Shown here one piece after another: positions 1 through 9,338 of a DNA stretch of 64,000 nt (position 1 is the first letter of the stretch; the number at the start of each line of letters is the position of its first letter). The translations under genes and the position numbers were made by a program. The notes below the pieces were generated by a model. The model saw nothing but the letters and a program-made list of their open reading frames with translations. It made no database searches and was not told the origin of the DNA. The stretch comes from Rubidibacter lacunae KORDI 51-2 (lineage in GTDB: Bacteria > Cyanobacteriota > Cyanobacteriia > Cyanobacteriales > Rubidibacteraceae), in NCBI RefSeq assembly GCF_000473895.1, contig NZ_ASSJ01000004.1, positions 62,001-126,000 on the forward strand, in the 5' to 3' direction.

Positions 1-183
1 AACTCGAGGGCGATCGCTTCCGCGCAGCTGCTGGCCAATGCCCCTATCAATAACGAGACGGGAATATTCATGCTTGAGGCGATCGCGCCTTCCGAGCGGC
101 AGCAAGCCGTCCGAACCCTCTTTCAGGTCGCGGGGCTGGAGGCTTACAACGCCAACCTCCGCCAGCCCGGGCGCAGATGGTAG
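1..183 (+). CDS. C-terminal end of an unrecognised protein (cut by window edge)
   Basis: The reading frame is open from the first base to a TAG at 181-183 and gives about 60 residues. The composition looks like real protein: Ala/Leu-rich helical stretches such as LLANAPINNETG and RQQAVRTLFQVAGLEAY, with two HIP1 sites. The start lies outside the window. I do not recognise the family. It may belong to the same decaying locus as the remnant at 372-1000, so an intact function should not be assumed. Confidence 0.35.
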   Translation, partial: NSRAIASAQLLANAPINNETGIFMLEAIAPSERQQAVRTLFQVAGLEAYNANLRQPGRRW

Positions 184-371
184 CCAAAACAGGTCGGTCC
201 CCTCGGCGGCCTGCGCGAGATCGCAACCGAACTATAAGATCTTGGCGTCCATTGCTCTCGGTCCCCCTCAACGCGATCGCTATACTCAATGTCTGCGCCG
301 CGCGCTAACTGAGCCAACAAGTGAAAAGGGTCACCGCCAACTGCCTGGACGCCTTAGGTAAAGAGAAGACT

Positions 372-1000
372 ATGTCCCTGACCTTAAGTGAAATCGGCTA
401 GCTCCCGTTCTAACGGCTTCCGAAGTTCTGGGGCGATCTGGTTTGCAGCCCTCGCAAATCTCCAGAAGAGGCCGACCGCATGTGGACTAGTGTCGATTTA
501 GACCAAATCCTCGACTCGCGCTTGCCTGGGCGTGGGTACATCTAACGCTTCAGCGATCGCTGTTACCAATTTCAGCAAACAATCTTGTTATCAGCCAACA
601 AATGCCCCAGCGGTTGGACGACAGGTCAAAGCTTGCAACAGTTGTAACTCTACCTAAAGGAAGACCTTAGTAGAGCTCCCATACTCGATGAAATTAATAC
701 CTTTGGCGAATCAGCCATGGATGATACGTTGTTGCTGTGCCGGGTGAAATCCTACGTCGAATTTCGCCAACTGCAGCCATCGCTCTGGGACGAATCCATG
801 CAGGCATACAGCGGATTCAGCCTTCATCCGTCTCCGCGATTTACTCGTTAGCTAACGGTTTCGAGCCTCGCCCGACGCACTTATGACAGGACCAAAGTAG
901 TGGGCGCGCCCGCGCGTCGAATACCAGATTGGAACATCACGGGCTGCGCCCCCCTGCAGTTCGTAGATTGGGTTTTGAAAAGCCCTATCTCAAAAAGAGC
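372..1000 (+). pseudogene. Decayed gene of an unrecognised family with five in-frame stops
   Basis: From the ATG at 372 one frame still reads as protein-like sequence (FWGDLVCSPR, ILDEINTFGESAMDDTLLLC, SFLHPSPRF-like and LQFVDWVLK segments). It is interrupted by TAG at 399 and 849 and TAA at 411, 543 and 645. No frameshift is needed to follow the protein from end to end, so the damage is by point mutation only. The parent protein would have been a little over 200 residues. The family is not recognised, though the segments look like a cyanobacterial conserved hypothetical. The frame finally closes at 1062, touching the 3' end of the convergent ppk2 gene. The end given here is where protein-like character fades. 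Confidence 0.6.
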
Positions 1001-1060
1001 GGATACAGAACAGATACACAACAGCGTTCGAAACGGAAATCTAACAACGGTGAAACTGAC

Positions 1061-1963
1061 TTAGGAAACAGCGTCTTCCGCCTCTAAAATCGCCTTGGCT
1101 TCCTGCAAGCGCTGCAGGTGGTCGGGTCCGACCTCGGGATAGGCCAAATTCAAGCTGTCCAGCTTTTCATGGATGAAGTACCCAACGGCTAGCCGCGCAA
1201 ACCACTTGCGATCGGCGGGGATGACGTGCCAAGGAGCCCATTTTGTGCTGGTGTGGGTAAGCGCGTCCTCGTATGCCTCCATATATTCGCCCCAATGCTC
1301 GCGCTCCCGAGCGTCGCTGACGGAAAATTTCCAGTTCTTCTCCGGGCGATCGATGCGCTCCAGAAACCGCTCCCGCTGCTCCTCTTTCGAAACATTTAAG
1401 AAAAATTTAAGAACGTGGATGCCACTATTGACCAAGTATTTTTCGAAGTTGTTGATCTCTTCAAAACGCTGTTTCCAGATGTGCTTGCCCTTCACCGCAG
1501 GCGGCAGCTGTTGACTATCCAATAGCTCGGGATGGACCCGAACGACCAACACCTCCTCGTAGTATGAGCGGTTGAAGATCCCGATTCGTCCTCGCTCTGG
1601 CAGCGCCTTGAACGAACGCCAAAGATAATCGTGATCGAGTTCTTCCGCTGAAGGCTGCTTGAAGCTAAATACCTGACACCCTTGAGGATTGATGCCCGAC
1701 ATGACATGTTTGATGGTGCTGTCTTTGCCCGCAGCATCCATGGCTTGGAAAATAATCAGTAAGGCATGGATGTTCTGGGCGTAAAGCATGTCTTGAAACT
1801 CGGCCAGCCTCCCGACGCCTGTTGCCAAAACTTCTCGAGCTGTGTCTTTCTGAAGCTTGCCAGTATAGCGCGTGTCGTATTCTTTTAGTCGCACCTTGCT
1901 ACCAGGGACAACAAGCATCTTTTCTGGAGCAAGAGCATCAATGAGCGAGTCTTTGTCTTTCAT
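1061..1963 (-). CDS. ppk2: Polyphosphate kinase 2 family protein
   Basis: About 300 residues. PPK2 enzymes transfer phosphate between polyphosphate and nucleotides in the cytoplasm, most often phosphorylating NDP or NMP at the expense of polyphosphate. The P-loop variant MDAAGKDS lies near residues 75-82, followed by MSGINPQG. A Walker B-like strand with the arginine-rich IFNRSYYEEVLVVRVHPE segment lies near 129-146, and a lid region contains RIDRPEKNWKFS. The ATG at 1963 is preceded by a GAGGGG ribosome binding site. An upstream in-frame ATG at 2014 would add 17 residues not expected in the family. It converges with the remnant at 372-1000. Substrate class cannot be settled from sequence alone. 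Confidence 0.88.
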   Translation of the reverse strand: MKDKDSLIDALAPEKMLVVPGSKVRLKEYDTRYTGKLQKDTAREVLATGVGRLAEFQDMLYAQNIHALLIIFQAMDAAGKDSTIKHVMSGINPQGCQVFSFKQPSAEELDHDYLWRSFKALPERGRIGIFNRSYYEEVLVVRVHPELLDSQQLPPAVKGKHIWKQRFEEINNFEKYLVNSGIHVLKFFLNVSKEEQRERFLERIDRPEKNWKFSVSDAREREHWGEYMEAYEDALTHTSTKWAPWHVIPADRKWFARLAVGYFIHEKLDSLNLAYPEVGPDHLQRLQEAKAILEAEDAVS

Positions 1964-2268
1964 GTTTCCCCTCGATTCACTTGGCTGTTTCTGCTGCAGG
2001 GAGCATTTCTGCAATCAAACTCAGTAATTAAATTATTATCTCATTTAAAAATAATGGTTGTGTTGACTCGAGCGACTCAGCTGAGCGACTGCAGCCCGCA
2101 AGCCACAGACCGCTGTAGTTTTCCTGCACTCCACCTCGCCATTGACTTGGAGAGTCGGGCCGCGCGGTGGCAATTGCGCAGACGTCCCGGCGATCGCGTC
2201 GAGAACCGGATAGCTTTCGGTTACGCTGGTAGCGACGAACTGACTACCGAAGCGATCGCCCTGCCGAG

Positions 2269-3855
2269 ATGACTGACGTGCCGCGCTCCAAACCGCAACC
2301 AGAATCGAAAGCATCACAAGAACCAAAAAAAGACTCCACCCTCGCCGAAATTCGAACCACTCGCGTCGAGAAAATCGCGCAACTCCAAGCTGCCGGACTG
2401 AACCCCTTTGCCTACAAATGGGACGTCACGCACCATGCGGCCGAGTTGCAGGAAAAATATGCCGACCTCGGCAGCGGCAAAGAATGCGACGATACGGTTG
2501 CGATCGCGGGACGGATCTTGACCCGGCGCGTCTTTGGCAAATTGGCATTTTTCGTGTTGCAAGATGAAACGGGGACGATCCAGCTTTACCTCGATAAAAA
2601 GCGCATCGGCGCATCGATGGCGGCTTTACCCAACGCCTTTAATCTGCTGAAGAACCTGACTGATGCGGGCGATTTCCTTGGCGTAAAAGGTACCCTCAAG
2701 CGGACGGACAAAGGCGAGCTGTCGATTGCCGTTAGCGAGTTTGAAATTCTCACCAAGTCCCTACTACCGCTGCCGGATAAGTGGCACGGACTCACCGACA
2801 CCGAAAAACGTTACCGCCAGCGTTACGTTGATTTGATCGTCAATCCAGAGGTCCGCGCGACCTTCCGGCGGCGCGCGCAAATCATTGCCAAATTGCGACG
2901 CTTTCTCGAAGATCGCGGCTTCCTGGAAATCGAAACGCCCGTACTCCAACCCGAAGCTGGTGGGGCTGACGCGCGGCCGTTCGTGACTTATCACAATACC
3001 TTGGACATGCCGCTTTACCTGCGGATTGCTACCGAGCTGCACCTCAAGCGCTTGATAGTCGGCGGTTTCGAGCGCGTATTCGAGATCGGGCGTATCTTTC
3101 GCAACGAAGGCGTGTCCACGCGTCACAATCCGGAGTTCACTTCGGTTGAGCTTTACCAAGCTTATGCCGACTATCACGACATGATGGCGCTCACAGAAGA
3201 GGCGATCGCGGCCATCGCCTCGGATGTCCTCGGCACGCTCGAGATCGAGTACCAAGGTCAAACGATCGATTTGACACCCCCCTGGCGGCGCGCGACCATG
3301 CACGATCTCGTTCGCGAACAAACCGGCGTTGATTTCGCGCAGTTCGAGTCCTTCGCCGAGGCTAAGGCAGCGGCAGTGGCAGCTGGAGTCAGGGTCCCGG
3401 ACAACTGCTCCACGCTCGGGAAACTTCTCAATGAAGCCTTCGAACAATTGGTTGAATCAACCTTGATTCAACCGACCTTTGCGATTGATTTCCCGATCGA
3501 AATCTCGCCTCTGGCTAAACCCCACCGATCGCGTCCCGGTTTGGTCGAACGCTTCGAACTTTATGTTGTCGGCCGAGAACACGCGAACAGCTTCTCCGAG
3601 CTGACGGATCCCCTCGACCAACGCGATCGCCTGGAAGAACAGGCACGCCGCAAAGCTGCCGGCGACTTGGAAGCTCAGGGCGTCGATGAAGACTTTCTAA
3701 CCGCGCTGGAATTCGGCATGCCGCCGACTGGCGGCCTCGGTATCGGAATCGATCGCCTGGTCATGCTCTTAACTGACGCGCCCAGCATCCGCGACGTCAT
3801 TGCATTCCCACTTTTGAAGTCGCAAAGTTCAGCTGCGGAGAAGTTCGGGGACTAG
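2269..3855 (+). CDS. lysS: Lysyl-tRNA synthetase, class II
   Basis: 528 residues. It charges tRNA-Lys with lysine using ATP in the cytoplasm. After a charged N-terminal tail come the OB-fold anticodon-binding domain (about residues 60-190, with [16 protein letters not shown]) and the class II catalytic core. Motif 2 reads [14 protein letters not shown], and motif 3 is [14 protein letters not shown] near the C-terminus. Length is normal; the N-terminal tail of about 25 residues ([16 protein letters not shown]) is a little long. The ATG at 2269 overlaps the end of a HIP1-rich leader. It converges with the DUF92 gene. Confidence 0.96.
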   Translation: MTDVPRSKPQPESKASQEPKKDSTLAEIRTTRVEKIAQLQAAGLNPFAYKWDVTHHAAELQEKYADLGSGKECDDTVAIAGRILTRRVFGKLAFFVLQDETGTIQLYLDKKRIGASMAALPNAFNLLKNLTDAGDFLGVKGTLKRTDKGELSIAVSEFEILTKSLLPLPDKWHGLTDTEKRYRQRYVDLIVNPEVRATFRRRAQIIAKLRRFLEDRGFLEIETPVLQPEAGGADARPFVTYHNTLDMPLYLRIATELHLKRLIVGGFERVFEIGRIFRNEGVSTRHNPEFTSVELYQAYADYHDMMALTEEAIAAIASDVLGTLEIEYQGQTIDLTPPWRRATMHDLVREQTGVDFAQFESFAEAKAAAVAAGVRVPDNCSTLGKLLNEAFEQLVESTLIQPTFAIDFPIEISPLAKPHRSRPGLVERFELYVVGREHANSFSELTDPLDQRDRLEEQARRKAAGDLEAQGVDEDFLTALEFGMPPTGGLGIGIDRLVMLLTDAPSIRDVIAFPLLKSQSSAAEKFGD

Positions 3856-3942
3856 TAGGGCTAGGGAACGCGAAAGGGTGAAATCGCCTGAAATCGCAGC
3901 TCCGGCAAGGAGCGCGCGGGAGCGCAACGGCAAGCAAACTTC

Positions 3943-4719
3943 CTATGCCAAGGCTGCGTGCCCCAGTGCCAACGCGATCGCCACCAGCGCTCCGACAGTC
4001 GTGTTGATGATGTTAACGACCTCGTTGGTCATCCAGGTGACTTTCGCCTGAATTGTTGCTCCGATCGCGCTTTCTACCGTCGTCGCGACAAATGCAGCGA
4101 TCGCGCACCACAATACGCCCCAGAGGTCAATGGCACCCACACCCCAGCTCACGCCGGCGATCGCCAGGGACCCGACGATACCGGCCAGGGTTCCTTCCAA
4201 ACTGACTGCACCTTCGGTTCCTGGCGGGACCGGCTTGAGCGTTGTCACCAGAAACGTACGCCGCCCGTATGCTTTGCCGATTTCGCTCGCCACCGTATCT
4301 GATAGCTTCGTACTAAAACTGGCCGCATAACCCAAGATCAACAGCGACGCGATCGCGCGATCGCCGTGCAACCCATCCACCAGACCGACCCCGACCGCGC
4401 AGAGTGCGCCCGTCAGTGCCGAGCCCCAAACGTTCTCAGGACCGCGCGCGCCCGACCGTCCTTCGGCGATACCGGCAGCTTCCTTGCGGGCCATCCCCAC
4501 GCGGGTAACGGCCGACCCAAGGATAAAATAAGCTGCCAAGATCGCGTAACCCGACGAGCCAAGGGTGCCCCAAACCAATACACCCAAAATCCACGCATGG
4601 ACAATGCCGGCAAGCGTCAGGAGCTGCTTGGGCAGCACCCGGACGATCGCCAGCAACCCGGCGTTGAGCGCGATCGCGATCGCCCACGGATTTTGTGCAA
4701 GGGCTGTCAAACCGTTCAT
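3943..4719 (-). CDS. DUF92 integral membrane protein, VTE6-like phytyl-phosphate kinase
   Basis: 258 residues, nearly all hydrophobic, with six or seven likely membrane helices. The DUF92 signature segments are present: SAVTRVGMARKEAAGIAEGRSGARGPENVWGS after helix 3, SFSTKLSDTVASEIGKAYGRR in the centre and TLKPVPPGTEGAVSLEGT after it. In plants (VTE6) and in Synechocystis, DUF92 members act as phytyl-phosphate kinases that recycle chlorophyll-derived phytol for tocopherol and phylloquinone synthesis. Assignment to that activity here is by family. The ATG is preceded by AGGAGC, a strong ribosome binding site. The gene is followed by the 4771-5538 gene upstream on the same strand, with a 51-bp gap. 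Confidence 0.8.
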   Translation of the reverse strand: MNGLTALAQNPWAIAIALNAGLLAIVRVLPKQLLTLAGIVHAWILGVLVWGTLGSSGYAILAAYFILGSAVTRVGMARKEAAGIAEGRSGARGPENVWGSALTGALCAVGVGLVDGLHGDRAIASLLILGYAASFSTKLSDTVASEIGKAYGRRTFLVTTLKPVPPGTEGAVSLEGTLAGIVGSLAIAGVSWGVGAIDLWGVLWCAIAAFVATTVESAIGATIQAKVTWMTNEVVNIINTTVGALVAIALALGHAALA

Positions 4720-4770
4720 TTCTAGCTCCTGCTATGCGAGCGCGGTCTGCGAGCTGGACTGACTCCGGAC

Positions 4771-5538
4771 TCACTCTTCCGGCGGCATTGTCACAGTCAG
4801 ACTACCATCAGGAGCGACTTCGACGGACCCGCCCAGTTGGCGAATGCGATCGGCAGCATACCGCTGTACGTTTAAATCGGTGGTGTTTTGGAGGACGATA
4901 CGCCACGAACTAGCCTGAACCCAGCGACTATCGGGGTTTGATGCCAGGAAGCGGGCAAGTTGCGCAGCTCTCTTCGAGCGTCGTTCGGACATGGGATTGT
5001 CCTGTTGGCTTGCCCAAGCGGATGCCTGTTCGAAGGATCGCTGGGCTGCATCGGTATCGCCTAAAAGCAGCAGCTCGTCGATAGCCTTAAAACGCCAAAC
5101 CAGATCGGAGAGCGGCAGTTCTGGCTGCAAGTGTTTCAACCCTTGTTGATATATTGCCACCGATTTGTCTGGCTGGCCCGCGTACAGCGAATTGACGATG
5201 CCGAGGCTTATATAGGCACTGATGAAGCGCGGGTCGTTGGCGATAGTCGCTAGGAAATAATCGTCGGCGAGTTCGAAACCCATCTGTTGGCGCTCGCCTG
5301 AGCTACCAAAGTACTGCAGGAACTGCAAATAAACCCAGTCGGCTACGAGGTTGCGCAAACCAAGGTTAGAGGTTTGGGAAAGCAGATTGAGGCGTAATGA
5401 CGTTGCTGCTTCCCGAGACTCGAGACGCTGCGTGTAGAACGCAGCGTCAGAGTTACTTGCTTTCAGGCGGAGGAATTGCAGTCCTACGACCCCAAGACAG
5501 CACAAGGCGATGGCGATCGCGGCAATTCGTCTGGACAC
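4771..5538 (-). CDS. Membrane-anchored helical repeat protein, function unknown
   Basis: 255 residues with a GTG start. An N-terminal hydrophobic segment (residues 4-23, IAAIAIALCCLGVVGLQFL) probably anchors the protein in the membrane. The remainder is alpha-helical and TPR-like: PRFISAYISLGIVNSLYAG, KSVAIYQQGLKHL and AQRSFEQASAW fit tetratricopeptide helices. LVADWVYLQFLQYFG is a conserved-looking motif near residue 65. The C-terminus carries a short beta-rich tail (GGSVEVAPDGSLTVTM). I recognise it as the type of conserved cyanobacterial protein without assigned role. A pilin gene lies upstream on the same strand, but a terminator-like hairpin separates them. Confidence 0.7.
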   Translation of the reverse strand: MSRRIAAIAIALCCLGVVGLQFLRLKASNSDAAFYTQRLESREAATSLRLNLLSQTSNLGLRNLVADWVYLQFLQYFGSSGERQQMGFELADDYFLATIANDPRFISAYISLGIVNSLYAGQPDKSVAIYQQGLKHLQPELPLSDLVWRFKAIDELLLLGDTDAAQRSFEQASAWASQQDNPMSERRSKRAAQLARFLASNPDSRWVQASSWRIVLQNTTDLNVQRYAADRIRQLGGSVEVAPDGSLTVTMPPEE

Positions 5539-5576
5539 GAACTATTTTCCTACTCCACTCTATTTTCAAGATAACA

Positions 5577-5626
5577 AACCCCGCACCTAGAGCAGCAGAA
5601 AGGCAAGTTGCAAAAAGTGCGGGGAG
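5577..5626 (-). terminator. Possible Rho-independent terminator after the pilin gene
   Basis: Read on the minus strand, CCCCGCAC pairs with GTGCGGGG (5617-5624 with 5579-5586) around a loop of about 30 bases. The stem is followed by TTTGTT. It lies just beyond the pilin stop codon and before the next gene on the same strand. The loop is long and the T-tract is interrupted, so the call is moderate. Confidence 0.45.
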
Positions 5627-5684
5627 TTGCTAGAAAATACGAGATAGTTGCCCAAGAACAGTTATAGCTGCGGACAAGTAAACA

Positions 5685-6164
5685 CTAGCAAGCGTTGTCT
5701 TCAATTGTAGACTCAGTACCATCTTGGAGTACTCGGCCACACCAATTGCCTAGAGTAGAGCTGCTGGTGGCGCCACTTGGGGCTGCTTGAGCAAAAGTTT
5801 CAGCGGCAGTAGTGCCGGGTAAAATCTCGTAAGTCCAGTTATTGGTTACGGCGTCGTTGGTGCCGACTGCTTGTCCCCCAGCACCATTGGAGAATATGAC
5901 CTCACTATCGAGCTCATCGAAGTTAGCAGCGAAGGAGGGATTGTCCAAGCGGTAGGCTTGCTGAGCGCGATTGATTACACCCAAATTGGCTTGCGCTTCG
6001 GAAGCTCGAGCCTTGTCAGCTTGGTTTAGGAAGTTGGGCAGAGCGATCGCGGACAGGATGGCGATGATGATGATTACAACTAGCAGTTCGATCAGAGTAA
6101 AGCCTTTGTTGCTGGACTTGCGAGCCAGCAGCTGGAGAAGCTTGGCTTGGAATTGAGCTTTCAT
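5685..6164 (-). CDS. Type IV pilin-like protein (PilA/general secretion pseudopilin)
   Basis: 159 residues. A type III signal sequence is clear: a positively charged leader (MKAQFQAKLLQLLARKSSNK) is followed by G21-F22TLIELLVV and a long hydrophobic helix to about residue 44. The prepilin peptidase would cut between Gly21 and Phe22, and Glu26 is the conserved Glu+5. The C-terminal domain has TNNWTYEIL and a disulphide-capable pair, Cys142 and Cys159, as in PilA-type D-regions. The product is exported and assembled into a type IV pilus or pseudopilus used for motility or DNA uptake. GGAG precedes the ATG. No assembly genes lie nearby, which is common for cyanobacterial minor or major pilins. 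Confidence 0.88.
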   Translation of the reverse strand: MKAQFQAKLLQLLARKSSNKGFTLIELLVVIIIIAILSAIALPNFLNQADKARASEAQANLGVINRAQQAYRLDNPSFAANFDELDSEVIFSNGAGGQAVGTNDAVTNNWTYEILPGTTAAETFAQAAPSGATSSSTLGNWCGRVLQDGTESTIEDNAC

Positions 6165-7007
6165 GGAGTGTTTCTCCGAGAATTTAGCGAGGTGGTTACC
6201 TGAGGTTTAGTGGTCCCTCGCACCTAACGTACCCAGCCCTCTCAAGCAAGCGATCGTCTAATGGAAAAAACGATTTTCTATGAGTAACCTTGTGGAGCAG
6301 AAAGCCAGCTCTTGCAGGACTGACAGTCCGATTTGCGCGGTTTTGACGCGATCTAGCAGCTGTTCTCAGCGAGATAGCGACCTTCACCCTTCAGAGAAAA
6401 AAAGTTCTAGGACGTGTAGGCGCGGGTGCAGGAAAACCCCGGCGGCGTCCAACACAACCCAACGCGCTCGATATTTCAATTGCGGCAGGCGTAAAACTGA
6501 GCGTAACGGCGAGCAGGATCGGTTGCGACTGGCACGGCTCCGCCAAGCCAACGGCGCAGGCCGTATTCCCGACGTAGGCTGAGCGAGAAGGCCTCGGCAT
6601 CGACGGAGGCTCGTCGGCATTGAAGGAATCTGAATAGCTTTCAGATATCGATCTACGCCCGCAGAAAAAAAGAGCGGGGTTGCAACGGGTTGGCGGGCGA
6701 TCGCGCCCTCTAATCCAGGCGATCGCACCAGCCAGTTCTTCACCGCGCAAGTCAGCGACGATCGTGCACCGATGCCCGCTTCAAACGTTTCATTCGCCGT
6801 TGTCGGAACCCAAGCGCTATTTTCCGGTCAAACCGTGCTGCGACTTGCAATTTTTCGTTGATGCCGGCGGTGCGTTAGCCCTGACGGCGGTAAGGGCAAG
6901 CGAGCTGCATGCGAGCGATCCGTACTGACCTCCAATCTGTCGTGCCCGCGAAGCATTCTGGTTATCTAAACGCCCTTCTGAAGTTCAAATCAGGTTCCTT
7001 AAAACAC
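6165..7007. other. 843 bases without a recognisable gene
   Basis: Open frames exist on both strands (for example 6384-6743 minus) but are Arg/Ser/Pro-rich and overlap each other, as expected for GC-rich non-coding DNA. The first part holds the pilin promoter region. Two HIP1 sites lie near 6698 and 6720. No homology could be recognised. Confidence 0.5.
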
Positions 7008-7454
7008 ATGACTATCTCGCCGACTCGCCCCCGGACCACCGCCCGCCGCAATGCCGCTGCTCCAAATGCGGCCTACCGCCAACTGACCGGCGATTTGAAG
7101 CGCGTTCGCGCTCGCGTGGAGACCCTGGAGCAAAAAAACCGCCAGCTGCAGCAGCAGAACCGCCTATTGCAGGAATATTTAGGGCGCTTCGTACAGGCGT
7201 CGCAATACTTACAGCAAGCCAGTGCAGAAGTTCGGTCGGTCGGCAGCGATCGCGCCGGGCGGCAGCCGGATTTGCCGCCGTTTGCAATTGCGCCGACCCA
7301 TGCAGAGATTCGCGCGACCCGTCGTCCGTCTCGCAATCGCAACGTGGAGGGCACCAGCGTCTGGGTAGTGGTGATTTTAATGGTGGCGATCGTCGCGTCG
7401 TTTACGGGGTTGGGCTACGCAATTGTCAGACCCCTTATGCCGCCGCAGCGATGA
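7008..7454 (+). CDS. Coiled-coil protein with C-terminal membrane anchor, unknown function
   Basis: 148 residues from the ATG at 7008. A basic N-terminus (TRPRTTARRNAA) leads into a strong coiled coil, about residues 25-70 (LKRVRARVETLEQKNRQLQQ with heptad leucines). A Pro/Arg-rich linker follows, then one membrane helix close to the end (VWVVVILMVAIVASFTGLGY). The topology resembles tail-anchored scaffold proteins, with the coil on the cytoplasmic side. An upstream in-frame ATG at 6909 would add 33 residues of low coding character. The family is not recognised. Confidence 0.6.
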   Translation: MTISPTRPRTTARRNAAAPNAAYRQLTGDLKRVRARVETLEQKNRQLQQQNRLLQEYLGRFVQASQYLQQASAEVRSVGSDRAGRQPDLPPFAIAPTHAEIRATRRPSRNRNVEGTSVWVVVILMVAIVASFTGLGYAIVRPLMPPQR

Positions 7455-7690
7455 TTGTATCGGTCGGACGCCAGGTTGCGAGCGCGCTCTGTCCAGTTAC
7501 GGTCGCTGGCTCTGCCTGGAGTGGAACCCGCCACCGAGCGATCGCTTCAAGTAGATAGTGATGTCTTGCCGCAGCAAGATATGATCGAGATCTCTGTATT
7601 CGAGTGACTCGAATAAACAAGGGTCCAGCTCCAGCGCATCAGAGATACCAGCAAACATTTAAAGCTGATGAACTAGTACGACGACTAGCC

Positions 7691-8455
7691 ATGAATCTTC
7701 CTCTCGCGTGTAGGTTCGCCGCGCTTGCGGTGGCAACGATCTCGGCATTTGCAACTGCGGGCGGCGCACGCGCGCAAGCGACCTTCGGACAGCAAGAAGT
7801 AGAACAGACCGATTTCGTTGCGATCGCGTCGCCCTATGGTAACGGTCAGCACCAGTTGCTAATTCTGGAGCAGACCAACAACGAACGCCCTTGCTGGAGC
7901 GAGAGCGAGAGCGCTGCTGGGGGCGGGCCGGTCCGTGTCGAACCACTGCTATTGGATTTCGACTTCAGCGGAATTTGCGCCCGCAGCACCGATGGCAACG
8001 GTTACTCGCTTCGGATGAGCGGCCAGGACTTGGGGCTGGATTATATTCTGCGTATCGTGCAGTATAACGGCGAGCTGGTGTTGGTTGGAACGCCGCGCGT
8101 CGATCCAAATGCCCCGGACATTGTTGTCGGGCGCACGTACGCCAACGGCAGAGACTATTTCAAGATTTTCCTGGAGCCTGGCTGGCGTTTTGCCAAGCGC
8201 ACCTATGGCGATCGCGTACTCGGTCACATTTACTTAGCAACCGATGCGTCGCTGGGCAGCACCGTTCTAAGTGGCAACGGGGACGGCGGAGCAGTCCAGC
8301 CTAGCGTGCAGATTCCCGTCGCACAACCGGAAACCTTTGAACCTGCTGTCGCGGAACCTGCCGTCGCTCAACCGCAAAATGTTTTGCCGCCTGTGCCGCC
8401 TGTGCCGCAAAACGGTTTGCCGCCCGTGCCACCTGCACCGCCGGCAGATTTCTAA
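7691..8455 (+). CDS. DUF3747 family secreted protein
   Basis: 254 residues from the ATG at 7691. A signal peptide ends in GGARA-QA near residue 28, so the protein is exported. The DUF3747 pattern follows: FVAIASPYG, HQLLILEQ, CWSE, then LLLDFDFSGICARSTDGNGYS and GHIYLATD near residue 190. The C-terminal 55 residues are low complexity, with repeated PPVP units ([20 protein letters not shown]). The family is confined to cyanobacteria as far as I know, and its role is unknown. A longer frame from 7604 would put the signal peptide internally, so the later ATG is preferred. Confidence 0.82.
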   Translation: MNLPLACRFAALAVATISAFATAGGARAQATFGQQEVEQTDFVAIASPYGNGQHQLLILEQTNNERPCWSESESAAGGGPVRVEPLLLDFDFSGICARSTDGNGYSLRMSGQDLGLDYILRIVQYNGELVLVGTPRVDPNAPDIVVGRTYANGRDYFKIFLEPGWRFAKRTYGDRVLGHIYLATDASLGSTVLSGNGDGGAVQPSVQIPVAQPETFEPAVAEPAVAQPQNVLPPVPPVPQNGLPPVPPAPPADF

Positions 8456-8483
8456 ATCGAGCTTTCGCCCATTGAGCCCGCGT

Positions 8484-8540
8484 TAGGCATCGCTTCAAGG
8501 CTTTAAACCCTTCCTCTGCTCGTGTTACGGACTTGGCGGG
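8484..8540. repeat. Diverged copy of a repeat also found at 23544-23602
   Basis: TAGGCATCGCTTCAAGGCTT here matches TAGGAATCGCTACAAGGCTT at 23544. The similarity continues through AAACCCTT and a final CGGACTT..GC.GG block over nearly 60 bp. This looks like one end of an insertion sequence or MITE. It directly abuts the 5' break of the kptA remnant. Confidence 0.5.
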
Positions 8541-9014
8541 AAAGGTCGATGTTGACGGTCTGCTCCCACTCGCGGAAGAGTCTTGGCGATCGCTTTCGAT
8601 GTCATTCCTCGAGAGGGTTGTTGCCGACAGCAACAAGCAGCGTTTCACTGTTGAAGACTTTCGCGCCAGAATTCTCCCCAACCCTAGGAATGCCGTCCCC
8701 GTCGATCTGGATCTTGCGCCCCGCCAACCACCAAACGAGTTGTTTCACCCCACGGAAACGCGGTTCCTGGCTTCGATTCGGGCGGAAGGATTGTCTAGCA
8801 GGAGCCGACCACACGTTCTCCTTTCCCAGGACGCAATTCCGCCGCTACGTTCGGCTAACGACATGGAAAGCCAGTGGTGCAAAGCGTTACCGCCGGACAA
8901 TTGCACGCAGATAGCTACCGTTTCAATTTGCCCGGGAATGGTGTTAGGCTGACCGATCGTGTCCAAATTGCCTATATGGGGTCCCCAACTGACGACAAAT
9001 CGAACGGACGCTAG
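8533..9014 (+). pseudogene. kptA: Broken RNA 2'-phosphotransferase (KptA/Tpt1) gene
   Basis: KptA removes the 2'-phosphate from spliced tRNA using NAD+. The first frame reads VDVDGLLPLAEE, FLERVVADSNKQRF, VPVDLDLAPRQPPN, LFHPTETRFLASI and AEGLSSRSRPHVLLSQD, a good fit to KptA from the linker into the catalytic domain. A frameshift then moves the match to another frame from about 8886: VTAGQLHADSYRF, GNGVRLTDRV and AYM, the family's C-terminus. The N-terminal domain (normally ending in a LRHxPE segment) is absent, with an element-like repeat in its place. The catalytic HGT is HPT here, so the gene is dead on three counts. Confidence 0.75.
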
Positions 9015-9086
9015 ACTGAACTCTAAGCCTAGTGCGCGAGCATAAAAACGACGCTCCAATTGCTCCTCTAGCCTCGATACCCACTC

Positions 9087-9311
9087 ATGTCGAATCCCTC
9101 CGAGCCTAAGATTTGGGTGAACGAACAGTACGACCCCGGCGGGTTGTTGTATGCCTGTATTGCTAGCTGCAACGAAACTCGCGCGCGCGACTGCCACGAG
9201 TCGTTTCTCAAAAACCTCACCGAAGAGCAAAAATCTGACGGCTGGACGGCATGCTTGCGCACGGTCAACTCCTGGGATGAGGTTCCCGCAAGTGCCCTCA
9301 AAATTAGCTGA
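9087..9311 (+). CDS. Small hypothetical protein
   Basis: 74 residues from ATG 9087. The composition is balanced, with many Asp/Glu and five Cys (LLYACIASCNETRARDCHESF, WTACLRTVNSWDEV), unlike the Arg/Ser-rich shadow frames. There is no signal peptide or membrane helix. I do not recognise it. A 161-codon antisense frame overlaps it but looks like a shadow. The next gene (9339-9596) converges on it. Confidence 0.4.
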   Translation: MSNPSEPKIWVNEQYDPGGLLYACIASCNETRARDCHESFLKNLTEEQKSDGWTACLRTVNSWDEVPASALKIS

Positions 9312-9338
9312 GCCTGGCAGGATGCGATCGAATCGTCC

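Noticed and set aside
2764-3447. Long minus-strand open frame of 227 codons
   Set aside because: It lies wholly antisense to lysS and has no family likeness; GC-rich coding DNA commonly leaves such shadow frames.
8745-9230. 161-codon minus-strand frame
   Set aside because: It runs antisense to the kptA remnant and the small gene at 9087 and is not protein-like.
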